64,000 nt of DNA from Saccharopolyspora phatthalungensis (GCF_014203395.1 NZ_JACHIW010000001.1:4137501-4201500); one strand, 5' to 3'. Positions 24,910-33,936 are shown, counted from the stretch's first letter. Numbers and translations: made by a program. Notes: generated by a model not told the origin, from the letters alone.

Positions 24910-25133
24910 GTGCCCTCAGCTCCTGTCTCGAAGATCGTGCGTTTCGTCCCCTCAGAGCTTACGTACCCGTTGCGCCCGCGTGTGCCGGTTCACCAGACCG
25001 AGGATGCGACCGGCCGCCGGTAATCGAATACTTGGCTTCGTTCCAATGCTTTCTCCACGTGAGTGTTCTGGGTATGATCCGGCGCACTGCGGCCTGGAGA
25101 AGCGATCATCGCGGACCGAAGGGGAGGCACGCT

Positions 25134-26657
25134 GTGACCGCAACCGACCAGAACCGTCCCGCTGTGGCCCTGTACGGCGTCGGCAAGCGGTTTCCCGGAG
25201 TAGTCGCGGTCTCCGACGTCACGCTCACCATCCCGCCCGGCGAGGTGCACGTGTTCGCCGGGGAAAACGGGGCCGGGAAGTCGACGTTGATGAAGCTGAT
25301 CGCGCAGATCGAACAGCCCAGCAGCGGACGCATCGAACTGGCCGGCGTCCCGGTCGCTTACCAGGGGCCTGGTGCGGCCCGGCGGCTCGGGGTCTCCATG
25401 GTCCACCAGGAGTTCGCGCTGGCGCCGGACCTGTCGGTGGCCGAGAACCTGTTCATCGGCCACGAGCCCGGCCGCAGCGGATGGATCTCGCGGGCCGAGG
25501 AGCGCCGCGCCGCCCGCGAACTGCTCGGCCACGTCGGCCTGGACGTCGATCCGGGACGGCGGGTGGCGTTGCTGTCCACGGCCGAGCAGCAGCGCGTGGA
25601 ACTGGCGAAAGCCCTGGCTGTGCAGGCGAAAGTGCTCATCCTGGACGAGCCCACCGCGAGCCTGACCGAACGCGAGGCCGCGGAATTGTTCGGCATCGTC
25701 CGCGAGCTGACCGCCCAGGGCATCGCGGTGCTCTACATCTCGCACCGGCTGGACGAGATCTTCGAGATCGGTGACCGGGTGACGGTGATGCGCGACGGCG
25801 CGGTGATCGCAACCCGGCCGGTGACCGAACCGGACGAGACCCAGTTGGTGCGGCTGATGGTCGGCCGCGACGTGGCGAACCTCTACCCGCGCACCCCCAG
25901 CGAGCCCGGCGCGGTGCGGTTGCGCGTCGCGGGGTTCACCCGCGGCGACGTCGTCCGCGACGTGTCCTTCGAGGTCCGCGCGGGCGAAATCGTCGGCCTG
26001 GCCGGGCTGGTCGGGGCCGGGCGCACCGAACTGGCCCGCGCGGTGTTCGGGGCGGAGTTGCCGGACGCGGGCACGATCACCTTGGACGGCAAGCGGTTGC
26101 GCATCCGCGGTCCGTCCGACGCGATCGCCGCTGGCATCGGATACCTCACCGAAAGCCGCAAAACCGATGGTCTTGCCCTGCAACTGGGGGTGGACAAGAA
26201 CATCACGCTGGCGAAGTTGCCGATGCGCGCCGGGCTGATCGACCTCGCCGCCGAGCGCCGGGTCGCCGAGCGGGAGCGCGAGAGCCTGCGGATCCGGGTG
26301 CCGTGGGTGGGGCGACCGGTGCGGATGCTCTCCGGTGGCAACCAGCAGAAGGTGATCCTGGCGCGCTGGCTGGAAACCGGAGCCGAGGTGCTGTTCTTCG
26401 ACGAGCCCGGCCGCGGCATGGACGTCGGGGCCAAGTCGGAGATGTTCCAGCAGATGGATTCCCTTGCCTCGCGGGGAAAAGCGGTGGTGTTCATCTCAAG
26501 CTACCTGCCGGAGCTGCTGAACATGTGCGATCGGATCCTGGTCATGCGCGGTGGGCGGATCACCGGGGAGGTCCACCGCGCCGAGTTCTCCGAGGAACGC
26601 GTCGTCGCGCTGGCAACCGGAGCCCGCAACCTCGAAAACGGGGGCAATCATGACTGA
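25134..26657 (+). CDS. Sugar ABC transporter ATP-binding protein (RbsA/MglA type)
   Basis: GTG 25134 follows GGGGAGG. The 507-residue protein contains two nucleotide-binding domains. The first has Walker A GENGAGKST, LSTAEQQRVELAKALA (signature replaced by STAEQ, usual for the first half) and ILDEPTASLT. The second has a degenerate P-loop GLVGAGRTELARAVFG, the signature LSGGNQQKVILARWL and FDEPGRGMDVG. The ribose/galactose/xylose importer class has this layout. It overlaps the permease gene by 8 bp. Confidence 0.94.
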   Translation: MTATDQNRPAVALYGVGKRFPGVVAVSDVTLTIPPGEVHVFAGENGAGKSTLMKLIAQIEQPSSGRIELAGVPVAYQGPGAARRLGVSMVHQEFALAPDLSVAENLFIGHEPGRSGWISRAEERRAARELLGHVGLDVDPGRRVALLSTAEQQRVELAKALAVQAKVLILDEPTASLTEREAAELFGIVRELTAQGIAVLYISHRLDEIFEIGDRVTVMRDGAVIATRPVTEPDETQLVRLMVGRDVANLYPRTPSEPGAVRLRVAGFTRGDVVRDVSFEVRAGEIVGLAGLVGAGRTELARAVFGAELPDAGTITLDGKRLRIRGPSDAIAAGIGYLTESRKTDGLALQLGVDKNITLAKLPMRAGLIDLAAERRVAERERESLRIRVPWVGRPVRMLSGGNQQKVILARWLETGAEVLFFDEPGRGMDVGAKSEMFQQMDSLASRGKAVVFISSYLPELLNMCDRILVMRGGRITGEVHRAEFSEERVVALATGARNLENGGNHD

Positions 26658-27660
26658 GCAGACCAAGGCTCCGTCCACTGAGGACAATAGTTTGCTGGGG
26701 GGACTGGGGGACCGGTTTTCCGGGGCGGTCTCGCAGGTCGCCGCGGCGGGCGCGCTGATCGTGGTGTTCATCGTGCTGTCGATCAGCGCGCCGTCCTTCC
26801 TGACCGCCGACAACCTGTTCAACCTGGGTTCGCAGACCTCGGTGAACGCGGTGATGGCGGTCGGCGTGACCCTCGTGATCATCACCGGCGGCATCGACCT
26901 GTCGGTCGGCTCGGTGGCGGCGCTGTCCGGGGTACTCGGGGTGCTGCTGATGGCCGACTACGGCTTCAACCCGCTGGTCGGGATATTCGGCGGCCTCCTG
27001 GTCGGGGCGGTGGCCGGCCTGGTCAATGGGCTGCTGGTGTCGGTGGTCGGGCTGCCGCCGTTCATCGCCACCCTCGGGATGCTCAGCGTCGCCAGGGGCC
27101 TGGTGCTGATCGCCACTGGCGCGGTCGCGGTGTTCGGCGCACCGCAGTCGTTCCGGCTGCTCGGGCAGGGTGTCATCGGCGCCATCCCGATCCCGGTGCT
27201 GCTCATCGCCATCGTCGCGGTGGTCGGGCACGTCGTGCTCACCCGGACCCGGCTCGGCCGCTACGCCTATGTGATGGGGTCCAATATGGAGGCCGCGCGG
27301 CTGTCCGGGGTGCCCGTGCGGCGCTACACCACCGCGGTCTACGTGCTCTCCGGCGCGCTGGCCGGGCTCGGCGGCATGATCGCCGCCTCCCGCATCTACT
27401 CGGGTCAGCCGAACTTCGGCGAGGGCCTGGAACTCGATGTGATCGCCGCGGTCGTCATCGGCGGCGCGAGCCTGTTCGGCGGCCGCGGCACGGTGTGGGG
27501 TTCGTTGATCGGGGCGTTCCTGGTCGCGGTCATTCGCAACGGAGCGGTCCAGCTCAACATCAGCACCTTTTATCAGAACGTGCTGATCGGCGTGATCATC
27601 TGGCTGGCGGTCTGGTGGGACCGGTACCAACGACGCAAGCTCGGCGGCGACGCCGGATAG
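26650..27660 (+). CDS. Sugar ABC transporter permease (RbsC type)
   Basis: A 336-residue integral membrane protein of the AraH/RbsC class, with about eight to ten helices. Family motifs are GVTLVIITGGIDLSVGSVAA, LPPFIATLGMLSVARG and ARLSGVPVRRYTTAVYVLSG, with a final block around DVIAAVVIGGASLFGGRGTV. The start lies inside the upstream gene, implying coupled translation. The substrate is not deducible; the inducer-like lipoprotein gene follows after 30 bp. Confidence 0.94.
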   Translation: MTEQTKAPSTEDNSLLGGLGDRFSGAVSQVAAAGALIVVFIVLSISAPSFLTADNLFNLGSQTSVNAVMAVGVTLVIITGGIDLSVGSVAALSGVLGVLLMADYGFNPLVGIFGGLLVGAVAGLVNGLLVSVVGLPPFIATLGMLSVARGLVLIATGAVAVFGAPQSFRLLGQGVIGAIPIPVLLIAIVAVVGHVVLTRTRLGRYAYVMGSNMEAARLSGVPVRRYTTAVYVLSGALAGLGGMIAASRIYSGQPNFGEGLELDVIAAVVIGGASLFGGRGTVWGSLIGAFLVAVIRNGAVQLNISTFYQNVLIGVIIWLAVWWDRYQRRKLGGDAG

Positions 27661-27690
27661 CAGGCCCGTGATGAGCAAGGGAGCTCGGCG

Positions 27691-28707
27691 ATGAAGAAGG
27701 TACTGACCGCGACGTGCGTGCTGCTTTCGGTGGCCGCAATGCTGGGCACTACCGGGTGCAGCGTCAGAGTGCGCGAGCAGACCGGCGGCGGGGGCCAGCA
27801 GGGCGGGCCGATCAAGCTCGCCGTGGTGCCCAAGGCGATCGGGTTCGACTTCTGGGAGAAGGTGCGGGTCGGCGCCGAATGCGCTGGCTCGAAGCACCAG
27901 GACGTGACGATCCACTGGGACGGGGTGCACGCGGAAAGCGACGTCAGCGGCCAGCAGAGCCTGCTGCAGGACCTGCTCTCCCAGGGGGACGTCAAGGGCT
28001 TGGTGTATGCGGCGACCGACGCCAAGGCGCTGGCCGACATCTCCAAGTCCGCGCAGGGGCAGGGCACCACGGTGGTCAACATGGACTCCGGCACCACCCC
28101 GCAGCCAAGGGACGTGCCGGTATTCGCCACGAACAACGTTGCCGCCGCCGAACAGGGCACCGACTTGCTCGCCGAGCAACTCGGCGGCAAGGGCAAGGTG
28201 GCCTTCATCGAGTTCCAGCCCGGCACCAGCACCAACGAGACGCGGGCCGAGGGCTTCAAGAAAGGCATGGCCAAGCACCCCGGGTTGCAGCTGGTGGCGC
28301 AGCAGTCCAGCGACAGCGACTACAACCGGGCGTTGCAGGTCACCCAGGACATCCTGACCGCCAACCCGGACCTCAACGGCATCTACGCGGCGAACGAGCC
28401 CAGCGTGCTCGGCGCGGCCGAAGCCGTGCGGCAGGCCGGGAAGGCCGGCCAGGTGAAGGTCATCGGCTGGGACACCTCGGAGGGCGAGATCCAGGGGTTG
28501 CGGGACGGCGTGATCACCGGGTTGATCGCGCAGAACCCGTTCAAGATGGGCTTCGCCTCGGTCAACGCCGCGATCGGCAAGATCCGCGGTTCGGCCGAGC
28601 CGATGCCCGATCCGGACACCGGCTCGACGCTGATCACCAAGGCCAACGTGGACAGCGCCGAAATCCAGAAGCTCCTCAATCCCAGCTGCGAGAACCCGCC
28701 GGCCTGA
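27691..28707 (+). CDS. Sugar ABC transporter substrate-binding lipoprotein
   Basis: A 338-residue protein with a type II signal peptide (LLSVAAMLGTTGCS, lipobox Cys) and the periplasmic-binding-protein type-I fold: IKLAVVPKAIGFDFWEKVRV, LVYAATDAKALADISKSAQG, VVNMDSGTTP, DLNGIYAANEPSVLGAAEAV and VIGWDTSEGEIQGLRDG. It is the third gene of a complete importer and has GGGAGC upstream. The binding-pocket sequence suggests a pentose or similar, but this is not provable from sequence. Confidence 0.93.
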   Translation: MKKVLTATCVLLSVAAMLGTTGCSVRVREQTGGGGQQGGPIKLAVVPKAIGFDFWEKVRVGAECAGSKHQDVTIHWDGVHAESDVSGQQSLLQDLLSQGDVKGLVYAATDAKALADISKSAQGQGTTVVNMDSGTTPQPRDVPVFATNNVAAAEQGTDLLAEQLGGKGKVAFIEFQPGTSTNETRAEGFKKGMAKHPGLQLVAQQSSDSDYNRALQVTQDILTANPDLNGIYAANEPSVLGAAEAVRQAGKAGQVKVIGWDTSEGEIQGLRDGVITGLIAQNPFKMGFASVNAAIGKIRGSAEPMPDPDTGSTLITKANVDSAEIQKLLNPSCENPPA

Positions 28708-28775
28708 GTGCCGCTGCGGAAGCCGCGCGTAGCAGGGTTAACGATTTCGCGGCCAGCCCGGGGCGACCTGACGAG

Positions 28776-29228
28776 CTAGGAGTTCCCTCGGAGCACGTTC
28801 AGCGCGGTGTCGGCGTGCAGGGCCATCCGGAATTCGTTGCGGATCACCGCGAGCACCCGGCGTTGCTGGTCGATGACGAACGTGTGGCGTTTTACGGGCA
28901 GCGGGCCAAAGCGCCGTTTCACACCGAATTGGCGTGCGACCACGCCTTCGAAATCGGACAACAGCGGAAAGGAGAAGCCGTGCGCTTCGGCGAACTTCGC
29001 CTGTTTGGCCACCGGATCCGTGCTGATCCCGACCGGCTGGGCGGCCAGCTCGGCGAATTCCGCGGACAGGTCGCGGAAGTGGCAGCTCTCCGCGGTGCAG
29101 CCGGTGGTCATCGCCGCGGGGTAGAAGAACAGCACCACCGGGCCGTCGGACAACAGTTCGGACAGCTTGCGCTCGGTGCCGGTCTGGTCCGACAGCACGA
29201 AGTCCGGCGCTACGTCGCCTTCTCGCAT
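28776..29228 (-). CDS. bcp: Peroxiredoxin, Bcp/PrxQ type
   Basis: ATG 29228 has GGAGGAACC upstream; 150 residues. The peroxidatic Cys44 is in YPAAMTTGCTAESC, with Cys49 five residues later as the resolving cysteine typical of the alpha-2/alpha-2 PrxQ subtype. The usual TPGC is TTGC here. Other family motifs are APDFVLSDQTG, PVGISTDP and RHTFVIDQQRRV. It reduces peroxides with thioredoxin. Convergent with the sugar transporter operon. Confidence 0.93.
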   Translation of the reverse strand: MREGDVAPDFVLSDQTGTERKLSELLSDGPVVLFFYPAAMTTGCTAESCHFRDLSAEFAELAAQPVGISTDPVAKQAKFAEAHGFSFPLLSDFEGVVARQFGVKRRFGPLPVKRHTFVIDQQRRVLAVIRNEFRMALHADTALNVLRGNS

Positions 29229-29338
29229 CCTGGTTCCTCCAAGGACTTGGGGCTCAAAGGGTATGCACATCATCGCGGTTCCCGGTAGCGGTTTGTCCGT
29301 GACCACCCACGGGTAGCTGGGCGGGGGGAGGCATCGGG

Positions 29339-30253
29339 GTGGACTTGTTCGACCGGAAGGCCGAGTCGGGCTCGCCGCCACGTCGGCGCGTGGCGGCCGA
29401 GAAGTACGCGCTCGGGGTCGCCTCCCTCCTGGCGATAGCAGGATGCTCGCAAGCCGCGGTCGCGACGGTGCCCGAAACGACGGTGGATGCACCGGCGGTG
29501 GTGGTGGCACCTGTGCCGCAGCCCGGCCCCACCGGGCCGGCAGCGGCGGTCGCCGCAGTCGAGAAGCAGGCGGATGGCCACAGCGGCACGATCGTCGAGG
29601 CCGCGGTGCTTGACCGGGCAACCAGGGAATTAGCCCTCGGCCGCAATGCCGCGCAGCCGCTGTACGCGGCCTCGCTGTCCAAGCTGATCGTCGCGGTGGA
29701 CGTGCTGCAGCAGGGCAATACCGGACTCACGGTGACCGACGAGGTCCGGGACTTGATCGGCCGGTCGCTGGGGCCAAGCGACGACGACGCGATGAATGCG
29801 TTGTGGAGTGACTTCGACGGCCCGGGCGCGGTCTCCCGCGTCGCGGCGCAGCTGGGGTTGCAGGACACGTTCCCGCCGGTGGACGTGACGCGCTGGGGCG
29901 AAACGTTGGTGTCTGCCCGCGACGTCGTCCGTCTCTACGACTTCGTGCTGACGGATTTGCCCACGCAGGACCGGGATTTCATCCTGGGCACCCTCGCCGG
30001 GGCGCCGACTCGGGCGGTCGACGGCTTCGAGCTGGCCTTCGGGCTCGCGGTGACCGGGGCGGGCGCGGTGAAGTCCGCCTGGATGTGCTGCCCGCAGGGC
30101 ACGATCACGTTGCACAGCGCGGGTGTCATGGACCAGCACGCGCGGCACTTCGTGGTGGCGCTGCTGTCCAGCCAACCGAGCTCCCTGGGCTACGCCAAGG
30201 CCAGGGACGAACTCACCGACGCCGCCCAGGCGGCCCTGGCCACGCTGCGCTGA
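29339..30253 (+). CDS. Beta-lactamase-like serine hydrolase lipoprotein
   Basis: GTG 29339 begins a 304-residue lipoprotein (ALGVASLLAIAGCSQ lipobox) followed by a Pro/Val linker. The penicilloyl-hydrolase motif SxxK is present in YAASLSKLIVAVDVL, and SDDDAMNALW stands where SDN or YxN is expected; a KTG-like box is replaced by VKSAWMCCPQG. It resembles class-A beta-lactamase-related proteins without known lactamase activity. Probably extracytoplasmic and involved in cell-wall metabolism. Confidence 0.78.
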   Translation: MDLFDRKAESGSPPRRRVAAEKYALGVASLLAIAGCSQAAVATVPETTVDAPAVVVAPVPQPGPTGPAAAVAAVEKQADGHSGTIVEAAVLDRATRELALGRNAAQPLYAASLSKLIVAVDVLQQGNTGLTVTDEVRDLIGRSLGPSDDDAMNALWSDFDGPGAVSRVAAQLGLQDTFPPVDVTRWGETLVSARDVVRLYDFVLTDLPTQDRDFILGTLAGAPTRAVDGFELAFGLAVTGAGAVKSAWMCCPQGTITLHSAGVMDQHARHFVVALLSSQPSSLGYAKARDELTDAAQAALATLR

Positions 30254-30260
30254 GCACGGA

Positions 30261-31454
30261 TCACCGGGTCGGCTCGCGAGCTCTCGTGTGCTGGATGACG
30301 AGCCCGGCGGCGAGCAGCAGGGCCATCACGATTCCCATCACCAGCACGGCCCCGGAAATGGTGAGCACGTCTGCCAGCAGGGCGGTCACCACGAGCAGGA
30401 CGCAACCTGCCACCGTCGCGACCAGGGTCGCGATGCCCGCATCGGCCATCCGGGAATGCAGGATGCCCGTCGTCACCAGGTAGATGACCAGCGGCGTCGC
30501 GACGGCGAGCGCTGCGGCGACGGTGCTCAGGTGCGCCTTGTGCGCGCTGCTGTCGATGGCCACCTCCAGCCCAGAGCCGACCGCGGCGATGGCGGCGAAC
30601 ACGAAGTAGTGGCCGTAACCCCAGGCCAGCGCCGTGCGCAGCGAGTCGCGCAGGTGCTCGACCGCGGAATGCTTGAAGTAGATCCACCACATCGCGAAGA
30701 TCATCAGCAGCCCGCCGATGCCGACCTCCAGCAGCTCCGCCGACCAGCCTCCGTCGGCAACGTCCTGCTGGATCGAGGCGGTCGCGGCGAGCACTACTTC
30801 GCCGAGCACGATGATCGTGAACAGGCCGTAGCGCTCCGCGATGTGGTGCGGGTGCCAGGCGGTTTGCGTGCGGTGTTCGGCGAACGCCGGAACCGCCAGT
30901 TCGGCCAGCACGAGCACCGCGAATCCGACCTCGGCCCAGGGGTGCGGCAGCGCCAGGCGCAAGATCCAGCCGACCTGCACGACCGCCACGCCGCCCGCGT
31001 AGCGCAGGGCGCAGGTGCGTCCCTCGGGATGTTCGCGGGCGGCGCGCAGCCATTGGGCGACCATCGCCACGCGCATCACGACGTAGCCGATGGTCACGAT
31101 GGTGAAGTCGTAGTCGCGGAACGCGGAGGACACCCCGGCGGCGAGCACCAGCACGCCGGCCATCTGCAGGAGGGTCAGTACGCGGTAGGGCACGTCGTCG
31201 GTGTCGTAGGCGGAGGCGAACCAGGTGAAGTTCATCCATGCCCACCAGATCGCGAAGAACACCATGAGGTAGCCGATGCCGACATTGGCGAAGTGCCCCT
31301 CGGCGAGTCCGTGGTGCAGCTGTACGGCGGCCTGGCCGACGGCGGCGACGAAGCACAGGTCGAACAGCAGCTCCAGCGGCGTGGCCACCCGGTGTTCCTC
31401 GGCCGGGTCGCGTGCGACCATCCGGCGTCGCAGAGGCGGAATACGCTCGCTCAT
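30261..31454 (-). CDS. ltrA: Low-temperature requirement protein A homologue
   Basis: Start at ATG 31454 (SERIPPLRRRMVARDPAEEH); 397 residues with about ten to eleven hydrophobic helices. Family motifs: ATPLELLFDLCFVAAVGQAA, WWAWMNFTWFASAYDTDDVP, AERYGLFTIIVLGEVVLAAT and WWIYFK. LtrA was named from Listeria cold-growth mutants; its biochemical function is unresolved, with membrane transport suspected. The 5' side faces the accessory patch. Confidence 0.92.
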   Translation of the reverse strand: MSERIPPLRRRMVARDPAEEHRVATPLELLFDLCFVAAVGQAAVQLHHGLAEGHFANVGIGYLMVFFAIWWAWMNFTWFASAYDTDDVPYRVLTLLQMAGVLVLAAGVSSAFRDYDFTIVTIGYVVMRVAMVAQWLRAAREHPEGRTCALRYAGGVAVVQVGWILRLALPHPWAEVGFAVLVLAELAVPAFAEHRTQTAWHPHHIAERYGLFTIIVLGEVVLAATASIQQDVADGGWSAELLEVGIGGLLMIFAMWWIYFKHSAVEHLRDSLRTALAWGYGHYFVFAAIAAVGSGLEVAIDSSAHKAHLSTVAAALAVATPLVIYLVTTGILHSRMADAGIATLVATVAGCVLLVVTALLADVLTISGAVLVMGIVMALLLAAGLVIQHTRAREPTR

Positions 31455-31576
31455 GGTCGACGATTGTGGAGGAAGCGTTCGGGCTCGGCCGCAGGGGCTG
31501 GCGAGCGCAAGCTCGCTGGTTGATGGCCGAGCGGCTCTCGCGACGCCCCGTTCTTCATAGGGATGGAGCGTCGCGC

Positions 31577-32056
31577 TTATTCGCGGTCTGCGCCGTCCGG
31601 CCAAACGACAGTGACCTGGATTCCGCGTTCGCGTGCCACCTGTACGACGTCGCCCGTGCCGCTGTATCCGGCCGATGGCTGGCCATCCCATACCGCGAGC
31701 ATCGCGTCGACGGAGCCGAGGATGTGCTCACTTGCGCTCATGTAGGCGTCGCGGCTGGACTCCTCGAACGGCATCGTGTGAACCTTTGATGCCGCGCCGA
31801 TCAGTTCGTCGAACTCGGCGACGTTGTCCGGCTTCACCTTGCGCTTGCGGTAGTCGGCGGCGGGGAGGATGACTTCAAGGGAGCCACCCACGTCGAGCAG
31901 CGCTCGGGCGAAGATCTGATCGGCGCCGCGAGCAATGCAGCTCACCCCGATGAGTCCTTCGCGGTAGGTCGACAGCTCGGTCTCCAGTGCTTTCCGGACA
32001 AGCGGAACGCTCGCCGCTGTGAGGTTCGAATGCCCAGTGATTCCGATACGCGGCAA
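31577..32056 (-). CDS. SLOG-like nucleotide-binding protein
   Basis: TTG 32056 is the apparent start, with AAGAAAGGG upstream; 159 residues. The Rossmann-like start RIGITGHSNLTAASVPLVRK and VSCIARGADQIFARALLDVG, EVILPAADYRKRKVKPDN and HILGSVDAMLAVWDGQP fit the SLOG/LOG-like superfamily. SLOG proteins bind or process nucleotide-derived ligands and are often linked to mobile elements, immunity or TIR systems. It stands next to a regulator relic on the same strand. Function not established. Confidence 0.72.
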   Translation of the reverse strand: MPRIGITGHSNLTAASVPLVRKALETELSTYREGLIGVSCIARGADQIFARALLDVGGSLEVILPAADYRKRKVKPDNVAEFDELIGAASKVHTMPFEESSRDAYMSASEHILGSVDAMLAVWDGQPSAGYSGTGDVVQVARERGIQVTVVWPDGADRE

Positions 32057-32080
32057 CTCCGGCCCTTTCTTTAATGCTGG

Positions 32081-32290
32081 TCAGGCTTCGATCAGCTCGC
32101 GAACCGCTTCGCGTGTGCTGCGCACCGTTACAGAGCTTGCGAACGGCTGTGCTTCGCGGTGAAAGTCTCGCAGCTTCTCGCCGACGCGACCATTCGCCCA
32201 GTGCTTCGCGATGGGCAGCGCCTCATCGACCAGCTCACACGCTCGGTCGGGTTCCGCGTGATCAGGCGCAGATGCGCCCCACAGGATGTT
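32081..32290 (-). pseudogene. C-terminal relic of an XRE-type regulator
   Basis: The minus-strand frame encodes CELVDEALPIAKHWANGRVG and ends in TREAVRELIEA and a stop; this is the C-terminal helical-repeat ending of large actinobacterial XRE regulators. Upstream, coding character is lost within about 60 codons and no helix-turn-helix is present. The stop is 24 bp from the SLOG start. I infer a truncated gene whose product once accompanied the SLOG protein. Confidence 0.6.
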
Positions 32291-32434
32291 CGCGGGCGGC
32301 GCGTGGCCATCGCCACGCTCATCACGACGCGGCCGACTTCCATCGACGTTGTGGGCTCCCGTTTCCCGGTGGCATGCCCGTAGCATGGGACGTGATCGTG
32401 GCGGAGGGAGCGACTATGGAACCGTTCGGCCAGG

Positions 32435-32590
32435 ATGCCGGTATCGGCCGTCGAATCCCTGGCACCGCAACGGGTGCGCAACATGCCGTTCGTCCGGGAA
32501 ACCGTCACTGACCTCGTACAGCGTGCGCAGCGGGATGCTGTGGGCCGTGAGCTGCGCGGGATGGCGTACCGCATGGGCCTTGGGGTGTAG
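32435..32590 (+). CDS. Possible 51-residue helical protein
   Basis: Starts ATG 32435 and encodes RVRNMPFVRETVTDLVQRAQ then RDAVGRELRGMAYRMGLGV, an amphipathic pattern with strong codon bias. It overlaps another small frame (32416-32511) that has a better ribosome-binding site (GGAGGGAGCGACT). Either may be real or both may be relics. The rest of 32387-32716 has only a hairpin at 32672-32688. Confidence 0.35.
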   Translation: MPVSAVESLAPQRVRNMPFVRETVTDLVQRAQRDAVGRELRGMAYRMGLGV

Positions 32591-32671
32591 GTAGCCCGAC
32601 CGGGGCACGTTTTCACGGAGAAAACCCCACCCTTCCCCCTGCTTCTAGCTTGATCCACGCGAGCGGCGGTT

Positions 32672-32688
32672 CGGTTCGTTGCGAACCG
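32672..32688. promoter_or_regulatory. Hairpin upstream of the four-gene small operon
   Basis: CGGTTCG-TTG-CGAACCG, a 7-bp perfect inverted repeat with a 3-nt centre, 28 bp upstream of the first start codon. It may be an operator or a transcript hairpin; there is no T-tract. Confidence 0.4.
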
Positions 32689-32716
32689 GCTCGTCCCCCA
32701 GCGTGGAGGTGACGGA

Positions 32717-32986
32717 GTGGGGAAGTCAGGCGGACATAGCACTGTGGACGGTGCCGTGAGGTGCGCACCGCAACCATTCGATTGGGCTCCTGCCGAAGGT
32801 CAGCGGCACGCCAGCACGGACGCGCGACCTGGCAGTGGCTACCCGACGGGCTTTGTGGTGGCCACCCTATGCGGCTACCAGTTGCGCGCAGACAACACCG
32901 AACCCGCGTGGCGGTGGGAGACCTGCGCAACCTGCAAGGCCAAGGCACGCAAGCTTTCCCAAGCCCCGGCAGTGGGTGCCCGATGA
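32717..32986 (+). CDS. Small zinc-finger protein of accessory-element type
   Basis: GTG 32717 with GGAGGTGAC upstream; 89 residues. Recognisable are QPFDWAPAEGQRHASTDARP, SGYPTGFVVATLCGYQL and CATCKAKARKL, giving three cysteines (Cys52, CxxC) for a metal site. Similar proteins are frequent in Streptomyces and Pseudonocardia integrative elements, of unknown role. It overlaps the next gene by 4 bp (ATGA). Confidence 0.7.
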   Translation: MGKSGGHSTVDGAVRCAPQPFDWAPAEGQRHASTDARPGSGYPTGFVVATLCGYQLRADNTEPAWRWETCATCKAKARKLSQAPAVGAR

Positions 32987-33207
32987 GTGGGGCGGACGCG
33001 GAGCGGTCAGCCGCGCTCGCCACGCTGTTGGTCAAGGCCGCCGTTACGCTAAACGACTTGGCCGGTTCCGTCTTCAGTGGACGAGCAACGGATGACGATT
33101 ACCTGGACACCGACCGGCTGTTGTCCGATCTGGCCGCGGTACTAAGGGACCGGAGTATGACCTACGTACCGCCGCGCGTGGTCGACTCGAAGAAGGTCGG
33201 CCAGTGA
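32983..33207 (+). CDS. Small helical protein, unknown
   Basis: ATG 32983 overlaps the upstream stop; 74 residues, predicted almost entirely helical (SAALATLLVKAAVTLNDLAG, DTDRLLSDLAAVLRDRS). No motif I recognise. It is the second of four overlapping genes, and its own stop overlaps the next GTG (GTGA, 33204-33207). Confidence 0.7.
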   Translation: MSGADAERSAALATLLVKAAVTLNDLAGSVFSGRATDDDYLDTDRLLSDLAAVLRDRSMTYVPPRVVDSKKVGQ

Positions 33208-33551
33208 CGGCCGCGCTCGTCTCTACCGGCCTGCTTGTCGTCGGTGTACTGGCGGTGTGGGCGACGCTCTACTACGCCCCGGCTCGGCATGCCGTGGGCA
33301 GCGAGGGTGCGTTGACGGTCTCCTGCCTGATCGAGCGGGTGGAGTCAGAGACCGGCGGCGGTCGGCACCGGCTGCGGGAGCCCCGGACCGTGCAACTGTG
33401 CGGCGATCTCGCCGACGACCTTGCGGTCGAGGAAACGCGGATCCTGCCGCTCATTGAGGCCGGTCTCCCGGTCGCGGCGGGCACCTCCCACAGGTGCTTT
33501 CACCGACATGTGCCCCTGCTGCCGATCATCAACGGCGCGGGCACGGGATGA
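33204..33551 (+). CDS. Small protein with N-terminal membrane helix, unknown
   Basis: GTG 33204 is coupled to the previous gene; 115 residues. The first 25 residues (LVSTGLLVVGVLAVWATLYY) form a membrane helix or uncleaved signal, then a polar part with two cysteines in the middle (SCLIERVESE, QLCGDLADD) and a third near the end (HRCFHRH). Membrane-tethered accessory protein of unknown function. The stop overlaps the following ATG. Confidence 0.68.
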   Translation: MTAALVSTGLLVVGVLAVWATLYYAPARHAVGSEGALTVSCLIERVESETGGGRHRLREPRTVQLCGDLADDLAVEETRILPLIEAGLPVAAGTSHRCFHRHVPLLPIINGAGTG

Positions 33552-33769
33552 CCGGACCGGGGCAGCCCCACTTCGGGCGGTCCGGTCATCCCCCGATCTA
33601 CGACGCGTGTCCGGATAGCGCGCCGATCAGCACGTCACCGGAATGGAGGTGCACATGTCCAGCAAACCTGAGGCCGGGGCAGAGGCCGACCCCGGCAAGC
33701 GGCGAGGGTGAGGAACCCATCTACGACTCGGACGGGACCCCGCATTGGTCAGTCGACCCTCAGCTGTGA
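33548..33769 (+). CDS. Small Pro-rich protein, last gene of the small operon
   Basis: ATG 33548 overlaps the upstream stop; 73 residues, rich in Pro, Gly and Ser, with GRSGHPPIYDACPDSAP, RCTCPANLRP and EPIYDSDGTPHWSVDP. Three cysteines; no known fold. A degenerate copy of its 5' part lies at 6336-6386. Whether it is a substrate for the radical SAM enzyme encoded 168 bp downstream is an open question. Confidence 0.62.
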   Translation: MTGPGQPHFGRSGHPPIYDACPDSAPISTSPEWRCTCPANLRPGQRPTPASGEGEEPIYDSDGTPHWSVDPQL

Positions 33770-33936
33770 TCAAGGTTCAGCCTCCGGCGCGGCACGACTC
33801 GATGAACGTGGCGGGGTAGACGCACGGCAACGGTGCCGCACCGGCCCAAGCGCGCCAGGGCACTCAACCAGCGGTGTCACGGAAGGGCGCCGTACGGAAC
33901 GAACAACACTGCAAGCTGCGATTTTGGAGGGTGACT

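Noticed and set aside
32000..32040. tRNA-like GGTTCGAATGCCC sequence
   Set aside because: It lies inside the SLOG gene start (encoding GHSNLTAAS on the minus strand) and no acceptor or anticodon stems can be folded around it.
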